From positions 9,572,649 to 9,636,648 of the forward strand of contig CM055312.2 of the NCBI GenBank assembly GCA_029255685.2: 64,000 nt of DNA, read 5' to 3'. Both the position numbers and the translations under genes were made by a program. Below are positions 13,868 to 25,773 of this stretch, in pieces (position 1 is the first letter of the stretch; every line of letters begins with the position of its first letter). The notes beneath the pieces were generated by a model. The model was not told the origin of the DNA. It ran no database searches and saw nothing but the letters and a program-made list of their open reading frames with translations. This DNA is from Silene conica (taxonomy: Eukaryota > Streptophyta > Magnoliopsida > Caryophyllales > Caryophyllaceae).

Positions 13868-14704
13868 AAAATTCGACAAACATTATTTGAGCATACAAAA
13901 CGTCCCTTTCTAAGTGATTGGCGCACTCCAGTGGGTGTCGACCCATCAAGTCTTGTATAGAAATATCCCTTCCGTGTCATAAACTTCTCCAGGATGTCTA
14001 ACATCCTAACAAAATGAATCAACATAAGAAACATTGTATCACATCATCAGTTGCTGCATTTTAGCAGGAATCCACATCAAGATACCCCAATGAGCTTCAT
14101 TACTGCCGAAACAAAGCTGGGAAGGAGTGCACATGCCAATCTATGAATTACTCGTACAAAAAATGATCCCAAAAGCGATACTGGTACATATTTAATCCTT
14201 TCCCGTATTTTCAACGATTAATTCACAACAATAATCCTACCTATGGACGACCTTCTCGTATTAATCCTTACTACAATTTAACTTAGAATAATCTCAACTA
14301 TTGGCCTCGTCTTCCCAAAATAGAAAATGGAGAATTTAACTTTTTTAAAAGAAAAATTGATATAATAATAACTACTCAATTTACTCTCGTCAAAGCGATC
14401 ACCTCCTCATATTCTTTTGTCCCGGCATTTAATACAATTGGGGTTGCTTATCAAGCGGAAGTTTTAAGCCAAAGACGTAGTAAAGTAACAGCCCTGATCT
14501 CCATGAAAATACAAGTTATGAAGCTGACCTTACAGAGTGACTGAAGAGGAGAACTTTATCACCATGTGAAATCCAAGATATCATTAATCTCTCTACAGCT
14601 TTCATTTTTCCACAATGCTTCGCGTCACCGAGACCCATAAAGCTTTCATTTTGAGTCTTCCCTCCTACCAAATCAATATCAGGACCAAAAACATTCTCAG
14701 CCAA
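13868..14704 (-). pseudogene. Captured SNF2-family helicase fragment
   Basis: Two exon-like blocks are collinear with the C-terminal helicase half of SNF2-family remodellers. At 14704-14530 is a block with DIDLVGG, HCGKMKAVERLM and GDKVLLFSHSVR; at about 13985-13868 is RKGYFYTRLDGSTPTGVRQS, whose RLDGSTP is the helicase motif IV/V region. The wording is closest to plant SWITCH2/ERCC6L2-type proteins from memory. The ATP-binding half is absent, so it is a fragment carried by the CACTA element and has no expected activity. Confidence 0.65.
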
Positions 14705-14901
14705 TTTAATTAGTTTGCAAATGGGAAAGTTGAATATAATCGGATATATTATATCCAGATGGGTGTGTGGTTAGATACAAAGAAAGCAAATATAATTCAA
14801 AATCAGTAAGGTCATGACATGTTAAATTTATACTCAAATTATCATGCATATAATGACGATAAAATATCAAGAATCAAGAAGAATGAAAGTTAAACACTCA
14901 C

Positions 14902-15718
14902 CTTAAAAATAGCATCGGTTTCATCAAAGATGATGACATGCAGGTCACTTTGATCCCCTGGGAACATGAACAAAGACCTTACAATAGGAAAACAGATAAG
15001 CAGCAAAAGAGAATCCACAATTTTTTTTGACAGATAACTGTGAACAAGCATAACTGCACAACAACCAGGCAAGTGTGGAAAGTATCCGAAAATACCTCGA
15101 GTTCTCTGGTCTTGCTCAGCATCAGCAAATAAATCCCTGATGTTTTTTCAGTCTCACCAACAAACTTGCTGAGTACTTCTGACCCATTTCTAATCTGAGC
15201 ACAAATATTTGTAATTACTAAACCAGCAAAATATGTGGTTGTCAGCAGGAAGAGATTGCATAATAGTAATTGCATGATCCACTCACAACTACTTAACCTA
15301 GCTAGATTGTGTTGAGCTAGGACACTATGTGGTTGGTCAAATTCACGTAACTTACGACATGATAGTTGTAGTTAATAAATTACTTGCTAGTGACATGGGC
15401 TGGAAACACCCTAGAGGCAAAAGCTCTTCTGAATATGTCTGCAAACTCAGCGCTCAGCCCACCAATACCAAGTGCTTTCAAATTGAATTCTTTCTGCTTA
15501 AAGATAGCTTTCCATGTTTTGACATCACAATCAAATTATGCAATCTAGTCGTGTCCAAAATATGAAGACGCTAATCTTAGCACCATAAACAAAAATCAAG
15601 CTCAAAAAAATCGACCTCTCTCAATACCAGCATTTTCCTGTCCCTCCACTACATCCTGGTTAACTGTGATGAGAAAGTTGTTGCCTTGGTACTCAAAAGT
15701 TATCTTCTGTCCAACTGT
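14902..15718 (-). pseudogene. Captured NSF (vesicle-fusing AAA ATPase) exons
   Basis: Four minus-strand blocks are in the order of NSF, the ATPase that disassembles SNARE complexes. They are: the N-domain end at about 15718-15610 (VGQKITFEYQGNN, VEGQENAGIERG); the N-D1 junction at about 15512-15386 ([20 protein letters not shown], then [10 protein letters not shown]); D1 at about 15193-15096 (SEVLSKFVGETEK, then IRDLFADAEQDQRTRG after a 1-base frame change); and Walker B at 14957-14902 (GDQSDLHVIIFDETDAIFK). Splice-like borders remain between the blocks. The exon that should carry Walker A (GPPGTGKT) between the second and third blocks is missing, and the D2 domain is absent, so no working ATPase can result. 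Identification as NSF rests on long exact stretches and is firm. Confidence 0.85.
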
Positions 15719-15879
15719 CAGAACATGTATACATGAGTTCAATATATACAGATATCTTATAAAGAACAAGATAAATTAGGAAACGTGAATAATAAAATCA
15801 CCAATGGAAAAAACATTCAAAAATTCAATATAGTTTGAAGAATACTTTGGCAAAATAAAACTACAATAGAACATCAAAC

Positions 15880-15950
15880 CTTCATTTTAATTTTCTCGTT
15901 TACAGCGTCTATAGCTGCAAGAGCTTGCTCCTTGGTCTCATAACTGCAAA
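15880..15950 (-). pseudogene. Short exon-like block of unknown gene
   Basis: An exon-like segment is bordered by TTTGCAG and a GTTTGA donor. It reads YETKEQALAAIDAVNEKIKM and lies just upstream (in minus sense) of the NSF exons. It does not match NSF as I know it and may be a third captured gene. Confidence 0.35.
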
Positions 15951-16039
15951 AATGCATAGCCTGCTACAGTTGAAATGAGTATTTTATTAAAGATGTTAAC
16001 TCGTAACCCTAAACCACAATCAATTATTCCCTTATCCCC

Positions 16040-16094
16040 CAATTTAAACCCTAAACCCTAAACCCCCAATTTAAACCCTAAACCCTAAACCACA
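16040..16094. repeat. Interstitial telomere-like motif (CCCTAAA)n
   Basis: Two short runs of CCCTAAA (the plant telomere unit), 2-3 units each, lie within the CACTA element upstream of the captured exons. Such telobox runs are common in plant 5' leaders and promoters, so this is more likely captured regulatory DNA than true telomere. Confidence 0.7.
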
Positions 16095-16479
16095 ATCAAT
16101 TTACTTCTTGAATCAAAATATAAACAAGCCGGAACAAAACAAAACAAATATTAGTACACAATACAGAAAAATAACCAATTTAACTAAGAAAATTACCTAA
16201 TAAATGAAAGAATAAGGTATGAAGGAATGAACTGAATGACGAATTGAATGAAGGAATGAACTGAATGACGAACGACGACAGCGACGGTGGTTGCGCGACA
16301 GCGGCAGGAGCGAATTAGAGGTTGATCGATGAACTAGAAGTCGATGAACAGTAGTAATTTAGAAGAGACGATAATTGGAAGAGACGATAGATGAACAGTA
16401 GCTAGGTATATATCGTATGTTTTATGTTTTACATCTGATGAGTGAGGGTTATTGTGATGTTTTGCGCGTAATTTTTCAA

Positions 16480-16715
16480 CAACAATTAACATCGGATTAA
16501 ATAAATAACTGATGTCCTTCATCAATTAATGTACATGGGTTATCATTTAGTCTGATGTGCATTAAAATCAATACTTATGGACATAGGTTTGAATTAGCAA
16601 CCGATGTCCTTTACTTAATAAGGACATCAGATTTTTTTAAACAACTGATGTGCAAATTAATTACATCAGATTTTTCAAAAATCTGATGTCCATTAGCCGA
16701 TGTCCTTAAGGGTTT
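16480..16715. repeat. CACTA subterminal repeats, right
   Basis: The right-hand counterpart of the subterminal array has about eight TGATGTCC / GGACATCAG motifs in both orientations just inside the terminal repeat. It is shorter than the left array (about 230 against 525 bp), the asymmetry usual in this superfamily. Confidence 0.8.
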
Positions 16716-17194
16716 CTGTAGTAGTGTAAAATGAAGTCACTACTAGATAGAATAACAGAATTTATATAATACAACAACTGTGTAAAAACCATTAAAATAA
16801 CTGTCTAAAACCCCATTAAAATAACTGTCTACAAACCATTAAAACAACTGACTAAACCCATTACAATAACTTCATGGACACTGAATAGCAATAAAACTTT
16901 TAAGCACAATAACTGTCTGAGACCATTACAATAACTGTCTGAGACGATTACAATAACTGTCTGAAAAACGATTACAATAACTGTCTGAGACAATTATTAA
17001 AAGTAAAGCATAAATAACACAAAAAAGTGATGCATGAACAGAAACTCTAAAAGAGGGAAGAATAAGTGTACTGACATGTTCAATCTTGGACTTGTAGGGG
17101 AAATATTGTGCTCATTCCTTGGAAAAACTACTTTTGAACGTTTAAAATTAGCTCTATTACCAACTTCAGGCTCTATCTTACGCTTAGGAGCCAT

Positions 17195-18318
17195 TATCAC
17201 TGTGGAAAAGAATAAAATAAATTATCAGAATAACTAAGTTTTCATAATGCAATAACTCAAAGGTGATACAATAATCAAGATGTAGTGTTACAATAACTAC
17301 ATTGTACACATGAAGTCACTACTGGATACAATAACTGAACTTTCATAATACAATAACTATGTAAAAGATAATACAATAATTAACATGTAGTGTTACAATA
17401 ACTACATTGTACACATGAAGTCACTACTGGATACAATAACACAATCATATAGAATAACTACATCAATAAATTACAATAATTGTGTAACGATAATGCATAA
17501 TCGACATGTGTAATACAATAAATGCATCAATATATTACAATAACACGCGAGGGTTAGTAGAGAATACACACAATCATATAGAATAACCACATAAAAAAGC
17601 ACGAGAAAAAACACATCAAGATTCGAAATTAGGTACAAATCTGGAGAATACAATTAAGAACCCTAAATTTAAGTGCAAACAAAAATGCAAAGTGACTAAT
17701 TGAACTACATAATGCAACTGGCTGAATAAATTGAAGAAAATAAACACAAGACCACACCAATTTCAAGTAAAACACAACTACATAAACGAAAATCAAAGAA
17801 GGAAGATAAAAAACCCTAAAATTATGTTAAAACAAGTAAAAAATGTAATGCAACAGGACACAAATACTCTAATTGAACTATATAATGAAAAACACTGCGT
17901 AAAATTGAAGAATAACAACAGAAAACACAACAAAAATCAAGTTAAAAAAACCTACAAAAGTACCGAAAATAGAAGAAAACGAAATGACGACGAAGTTAAA
18001 AATCAATTACCTGAAGATGAACGAAAATGATGACGAAGATGAGCAAAGAAATCGACGAAGAAAGATGAGCAAGAAGATGAACGAAAATCGAGGTTTTACT
18101 GGAGAAGATGAAGGTTTTACTGGAGAAGATGGAGGTTTTACAGTGTTTTAGTTGGGAAGTTGAAAAAAGGGGGAAAAAGAAGTTATGGGTGAAAATTTTG
18201 GTTTATATACTAATTGTGAGATTTAATCTCAGACACTAATCTAAACTAAATATGGATGGTCCAGATTTAAAGGTGTAACTCACTAAATATGCCCCAACTC
18301 ATATGATCCTTTACATAT
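17195..18318. other. 5' flank of the Ulp1-like gene
   Basis: Upstream of the MAPKRK start the sequence has more ACAATAACT-type repeats (17240-17560) and then A-rich, low-complexity DNA with fragments of open frame (17731-18030) that show no domain. A repeated GAAGATGAACGAAAATGA-like string occurs near 18010-18130. No clear promoter was identified. It ends at a (TA)n tract. Confidence 0.5.
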
Positions 18319-18336
18319 TATATATATATATATATA

Positions 18337-20229
<1,893 letters not shown>

Positions 20230-20316
<87 letters not shown>
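20230..20316. repeat. (TA)n-(GA)n tract at left edge of the giant MULE
   Basis: About 59 bp of TA are followed by about 28 bp of GA. The giant palindrome starts directly after it, and the mirror end at 52955 begins another TA tract. Because the target is itself TA repeat, the target-site duplication cannot be read. Confidence 0.95.
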
Positions 20317-20319
<3 letters not shown>

Positions 20320-20772
20320 AAGTTCAAATGAGTCCACCTCCTTGGTTGAGTCCTTGAGTCCTATTTACAACCATTAGATATTGGAGGATGGATGGCTGAG
20401 ATTAGATGGACAAATGATATGTTATTAATGCAAAAAAGGGCAATTAATGACTTTTTATTTAAAAAAAAAGAGAAAAATGTGGGTTTGATTACAGTTTAGG
20501 TTTCCAATACAGACACAACACAACACAATCATGCGGTTATTCCTCCCCATGCACTCCTTCGTCTTCTCGAATTCTCATTCCTCCTCCTTCCACCATTAAC
20601 AAAACTACAGTCAGATCTAAAAAAAAAATACTCACTACATCAATTACAAAACACAAGTATTCAAGAACGTCAATTCAGAAATCCGACGCGATTTTTCATA
20701 ACAACAAGCAGCATTCATTCTATTCATTCTACCCTATCATGGAGCATTCACAGTTTGAACATTTGATCGATG

Positions 20773-21764
20773 GTATTCGTTTGTATTTTTTTTTTCATTG
20801 TTTAAACGTCTTTGTGGACGTAATACCTGTTGCATGGAACATTTACAGAGACCTTCTCGGCGTGTTGGCTGTTTAACTTCAAAGCGTGTGATTCAACTTG
20901 AGAGCATATGTTACTCCGTTCAACAACGCATGAACTCTATTTTTTTAGTTGTGTAACTTTAATGAGCAACGTGTAGTAGTGGAATATATTTTGTGTAATT
21001 GTGTTTATTTAATCACGTGTAACTCCATTACATAGTACGTATAACTCTATTTCAAAAGCACTGTAACTCTATATCTTATACTGTGTAACTGTATTGCATA
21101 TTTCTTTTATTCTGTCATTCTACATTCGTGTCACTCCATTATACACACTATGGAACTCTGATGAAGTATTTGTGTAACTCTATGGAAACAATTCGTGTAA
21201 TTCTATTTATTTAATCACGTGTAACTCTACTGCACAAGCCTTGTAACTCCTTTTAAAAAATTATGTAACTCTATAACTTATACTGGGTAACTCTATGGGA
21301 TAAAATTTGTGAGATTGTATTTATTTAATCACGTGTAACTCCATTAAATAATTTGTGTAACTCTACTGCAGAAGCATTGTAACTCTGTATCTTATACTGT
21401 GTAACTGTATTGCATATTTCTTTAATTCTGTCATTCAACATTCGTGTCATTCCATTCTACAATTTTTGTCACTCTAATGAAGAATTTGTGTAACTCTATG
21501 GAATAAAGTCGTGAAATTGTATTTATTTAATCACGTGTAACTCCATTAAATAATACGTGTAACTCTATTGCAGTGGCCTTGTAACTCTATAGCTTATATT
21601 GTGTCACTCCAATGAACAATCTGAGTAACTCTGATGCAGAAGCCTTGTAACTCTATATCTTCGTTTGTGTAACTCCAATGAACAATATGAGTAACTCTAA
21701 CGCGTAATGTCTGTAACTCTATGCCTACTTCATAAACCTTATGTCAGATGCTTACCATGTGCAG
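20773..21764. repeat. Transposase intron 1 built of GTAACTCTAT repeats, left arm
   Basis: From about 20940 onward the intron is a degenerate array of roughly 30 units of 20-25 bp, each holding TGTAACTC(T/C)AT. It ends in an ACCATGTGCAG acceptor. The same motif, in either orientation, fills most other introns and spacers of this element. The right-arm counterpart is 51753-52499. Confidence 0.85.
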
Positions 21765-22961
21765 GCAGTGTGTCTTACGAGAACGAACCCGTTGTCGGTG
21801 AAGAGGAATTTGACGCTGTTTTCACAAATGTTGCAGCCGATGAGTACTATAGGGTAGTTGAAGATGAGTTTACCCCGTACCTGAACCAGGTGTTCAGTAC
21901 CGTCGAGGAAGCTACCAAATTCTACATGGTATACGCGCTTGCATGCGGGTTTGATGTGCGTAAGTACACTGCGAAGAAGTGGCGCGATGGTACGTTAAAA
22001 ACAAAGCTTCTGGTATGTAACAGACAAGGATGTACGTACTACAAGAGGACGACGGGCAATAACGAGGACGACCAGTCCGCAGGCGAGGGGACCAGTACCG
22101 TTGGTGAAAATAAGCAGATTAGGAATAGGAAGACAATAAGGATCGGGTGCAAGGCTCGTATTAGACTTTTTATGTGTAATGGCACTGTAGTGGTTGACCA
22201 GTTTCATGCCGAGCACTCTCACAATCTTGTTGACATCAAAGACAGAGAGTTCCAAGTTGTCGAGGCGATTACACGAGTACCATAAGGGGTTTATCCTATC
22301 GAATTCGAGGGTTAGTGCAATGCTGTTTGTCCTTCATTAATTCGGGAACTTTTTATCATTTATACTTACTAACTTTCCGTTGGTGGATACAGTTGAAAAT
22401 CGGAGCCACACGGACGTTTAAAATATGCAAAGAACTGCTCAGTGGGTACGGAAACATTGGCGCAACCCTTAACGACTTCAAGAACTTCCAGAGGGACGTT
22501 AAATGCTACATCAATCAAAGGGACGGTCAATTGTTCGTGGACCTTATGAAGGAGAAAGCGACTAACAGTGATGGTTTTTACTTCGAATACGCGGTTGATG
22601 TTGATAGCAGTTTGACGATGGTCTTCTGGGCGGACTCCTTGTCACGGAAGAACTACTTTGTATATGGGGACGCGGTGTCGTTCGACCCGACGTACGGGAC
22701 GAACAAGTACAGAATGGTGTTCGCGCCCTTCACCGGAGTTGACAACCACAAGCACTCAGTAACTTTTTCTTGTGCCTTGGTTTTTAGGGAGCACCACTCA
22801 TATTTTGACTGGGTATTCAAGCATTTTTTATTGGCGATGGGCGGCAAGGAACCCCGGTATATTATAACCGACCAAGACCCCGGGATTATACTGTCCGTGA
22901 ACAATGTTTTCAAGAAAGCCCGACACCGCTTCTGTATGTGGCACATACTGAACAAGGTCCC

Positions 22962-23503
22962 TGTTTAGCCCAAAATTTGAATCTCACTGTTGGGCCCGAG
23001 GATAAATAAACAAACAGCCCACCACAAAGAGCAGACCAGAAGCAAATCAAAAGCAGACCAGAAGCCAGACCAGAGCAGAAAAAAGAGCTGTTGGAGAAAG
23101 GGAGTGGGTCAAAACCCTAAAGGGATATTCCCCTATATTCCCTCCCACATTCCAGCAACAGAGCAAATCAGTTGAACATACAAATTCGCAGCTATAAAAA
23201 GAAAAAGGGAGGGCATTCGTGAGGCATTCATTCTCTTGGCACATTGTAATCCTTAAATTTACGCAAGCACTTGTATTCAAAGCAAACAGTGATAACATTC
23301 GATCATAGTAAACATATTGGAGGGATTCTGTTCCCCCCGCGGTTGTTTCCCACATTGGGTTTTTCCGCGTCACCAAAAACCTCTTGTGTCACTCTTTATC
23401 TTTTCTCGTTTTCTATATTTATTTTCTACGTAAAATCCAAATATTGGTTGGCACTTTGACCTACATCACAGTAATTCGGCTCGTTAGAAATTTTACCAAA
23501 ACA
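22962..23503 (+). repeat. 5' LTR of the gypsy element
   Basis: 542 bp, starting TGTTTAGCCC and ending CCAAAACA, equal in length to the 3' LTR at 32674-33215. A CTATAAAAAG TATA-like box lies at about 23193, a plausible promoter for the element. Confidence 0.95.
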
Positions 23504-23505
23504 AT

Positions 23506-23524
23506 TTGGCGCCCACCGTGGGGC
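23506..23524 (+). promoter_or_regulatory. Primer-binding site of the gypsy element
   Basis: TTGGCGCCCACCGTGGGG follows the 5' LTR after a few bases. This is the usual primer-site position and wording in plant Tat/Athila-type elements. The priming tRNA was not assigned. Confidence 0.7.
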
Positions 23525-23571
23525 ATAGTGCGCATTCCAATATATAAAACCGTCATTTCGCCACAAAAAAC

Positions 23572-25773
23572 ATGTCTGGGACCAGAGCTAACCCTTCCAG
23601 TTCCCAGAGCATGCCAGCCCAGTTCAGTGGGACCAACCCTACTGTATCTGCTGGACTCACAGGACCATCCCTGGTCGTGAGTCAGACCACAGCCTCCAAG
23701 GTTGTGGTTCCATCTAGCAAACCTCCTCAAGTTCCCAGATCACCCCCTGTGTCTGCTTCCCCAAGGCAGAGCAGAGAGAGCAGCCCCAGTAGAAGTGGAG
23801 AAGCCCAGACGCTCAGAGCAGTCCAGCAGCCGCAGGTTCCCCGTACCGATCCGATGCAGATGGTGGTCCAGGGAATGAGTGCTCTGCAGGAAGCCATAGA
23901 TGGCCTGAAGAAGGACAATCTGGACCTGAGAGAGTAGATCGCCGCAGTCGCACGTCTAGAGCAGCCGTTCAGAATGTTGCAGCTAGGGCCTGGGCAGACC
24001 TTCAACCCCTTCGGGAGAGCAGGGTTGAACCGGCCAATTCCCCAGGAGATCGTCACCAGGCTGGATCTAGGTGTCACCACCCCGAGCAGTAGCCCAGAGA
24101 TACTGGATCTGGACTCGTCCGTGTTTAGAGCACCGCAGTCCAGACCAGTTCAGCCTGCATGTAATCCTACACCTTGTTTTCCTCCTGGGACTGATCCTTT
24201 GATTTTTTCAGGTACCCCTCCACAGCCCACCATCGGACGAACGCCAAAGATCTCAGTAGGAGCAGCGCCCGTGAACCAGTCCAGCACCGGAGGATGGCAG
24301 GGAGGAGCGCCAGCACAGTCAGCAGTTGGTTGGCATCCAGGACCAGGCTTCAGTTCATCCGTGGCAGCCAATCAACCAGCTGCAATACCTTGGGGAGGAG
24401 CCCCTCCAGGCTTCTTCCCTCCGCCAGTCAATCCGACCTCAGGTCCCTGGGGAGGAGCCCCTCCAGGCTTCTTCCCTCCGCCAGTCAATCCATTCCCTGG
24501 AGTAGGCAGTCTCTCATACCAGCGCTACCAGGAGTTGAAAGACATGATCACCAAGATACCTGGTATGCCAAGGCCAATGGAGAAAGCTTCCCAGGACAGC
24601 TATGCAGATTCACCATTCATCGACAACATTGCCCTGATCAATGTGCCCAAGGGGTTTGTGCCACCAACCATGACACTATATGATGGTTCGGCCGACCCCC
24701 TGGACCACATAAATCAGTATAAGCAGAAAATGATGGTGGTAACCGCAACCGGAGCACTTAAGGAGGCCTGCATGTGCAAAGGATTTGGGTCAACCCTATC
24801 CGAAGCGGTCCTGCACTGGTTTGTGGGATTGCCCAATCGCAGTATCTCCTCCTTTGCAGATTTGGTTAATGCCTTAAATCAGCAGTTTGCTAATAGCATG
24901 AAACCAGAAAAGCAGACCAGCGATCTATACAGAATTGTTCAGGGATTCGAGGAAACCACTCGAGATTACCTCACCAGGTTCAACAAGGAAAAGGTTGCTA
25001 TCCCGCATTGTGATGTACCCACTGCCATTGAAGCCTTCCGCAGGGGGTTACATCACGATTCAGACCTGTACAAGCAGTTGACAATGCACCCATGCACTGC
25101 CTTTGCTGATGTACAGGCCCAGGCAGTTGCAGCCATGAGGTTGGAAGAGGACGCTGCCTCCAGAAGAAGTACCTATGACACAGAACCTGTGTCTAGGAAA
25201 GCACCAGTAGAAAAGAGGGGCGAGAGGCCAAAGCCCTACAGCAAGCTAGTAAGCAAAGTGTCTGAGAGCACTGGTGGTAAAAGCGATGCAGATCCACCTC
25301 CGAAAGTCAGTGAGTATGGCTTTACCACCGGGATGGCTGGCCTGCTGAAGGCCCTGAAGGATCTCAAGGGAGTCAGGTGGCCAAAGAAGAAAGAGGAACG
25401 ACCCAATGACCGCCGTGATGCTAGCAAAAGATGTGAATTTCATGATGACATAGGTCATACCACCGATGAATGCTACACCCTCAGGAAGGAAGTTCGATTC
25501 CAGTATGACCGAGGCAACCTAGACCATCTGCTCCCAGAGAAATCCACCAGAGTCAATGCAGCTAGCCAGGTGCAGCCTTCACCAGCTCCTCCTTGCAACA
25601 GAATTGTGAATGTCATCACTGGGGGATCAGAGCTGTGTGGGCTCACCTACTCAGCGGCCAAGAGGCGTGTAACTGCAGCTAAGGGAGACAAGCCAGAATC
25701 ATCGTGCAGAATAGCAAGGCAGGATCTCTCAGCATTGACCTTTGACGAGACAGATGCACTGGCAGTACCATAG
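23572..25773 (+). pseudogene. gag region of the gypsy element
   Basis: Starts MSGTRANPSSSQ. It has a Pro/Gly-rich N-terminal half with a 23-residue block repeated in tandem (GGAPPGFFPPPVNP, about 24390-24500), then the conserved retrotransposon gag domain (LYDGSADPLDHINQYKQKM, SFADLVNALNQQF) and a CEFHDDIGHTTDEC zinc-binding-like motif near the end. The structural protein region is not fully open. Confidence 0.85.

Larger units (their letters stand above)
11608..16726. mobile_element. CACTA (En/Spm) element carrying host gene fragments
   Basis: The ends are CACTACTACAGAAAGCC... and the inverse ...GGTTTCTGTAGTAGTG, a near-perfect terminal inverted repeat starting with CACTA. The flanks are TAA on both sides (11605-11607 and 16727-16729), the 3-bp target duplication of CACTA elements. 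Subterminal regions carry many GATGTCC / ACATCGG motifs. No transposase is visible; the interior has exons of at least two host genes on the minus strand. It is therefore a non-autonomous, gene-capturing (Pack-CACTA type) element of 5,119 bp. It sits inside intron 1 of the Ulp1-like gene. Confidence 0.93.
7180..17194 (-). pseudogene. Ulp1 (C48)-like cysteine protease gene of a transposon, broken
   Basis: Exon 1 (17194-17076) opens MAPKRKIEPEV, with a nuclear-localisation-like basic run, and ends at a GTCAGT donor. Intron 1 holds the CACTA element. Exon 2 starts at 11450 after TTCTTTGCAG and encodes the plant-transposon N-terminal domain (GFGALLDFKV, PLIKHWDEE). Later exons lie at about 10410-9640, 9555-9365, 8656-8537, 8448-8307, 8160-7500 and 7395-7225. 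The Ulp1-like triad is complete: His in GEHFFCVALNF (about 8415), Asp in NYLDNRVY (about 8365), Cys in NLDCGVFVMMHM (about 8025). A second module begins at about 7600 (LKKQVDYCFLDDH) but is cut off by the LINE. In-frame stops near 10761, 10620, 10352 and 10203 show it is dead. Such genes travel in plant MULEs; their role is unknown, and a SUMO-protease activity is only inferred from family resemblance. Confidence 0.7.
7060..18318 (-). mobile_element. Ulp1-bearing transposon, decayed, left end lost
   Basis: The span is occupied by one long minus-strand Ulp1-like gene, its repeat-rich introns and its 5' flank. Its protein matches, domain for domain, the gene in the giant MULE at 35230-48481, so this is probably a second, diverged member of the same Ulp1-carrying MULE group. 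No transposase is present. The right border is taken as the (TA)n tract at 18318; the left border was removed by the LINE at about 7060. Termini were not identified, so the element class is inferred from the gene. Confidence 0.45.

Noticed and set aside
14902-15718. A functional host NSF gene
   Set aside because: Only a few exons are present, Walker A and D2 are missing, there is a frame change, and the block lies within CACTA ends with a target duplication.
16040-16094. True interstitial telomere
   Set aside because: Only two runs of 2-3 units are present, inside a CACTA element next to captured gene DNA; a telobox-type motif is more likely.
17731-18030. A 99-codon Lys/Asn-rich reading frame
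   Set aside because: It lies in A-rich 5' flank DNA, has no domain, and its composition explains the absence of stops.
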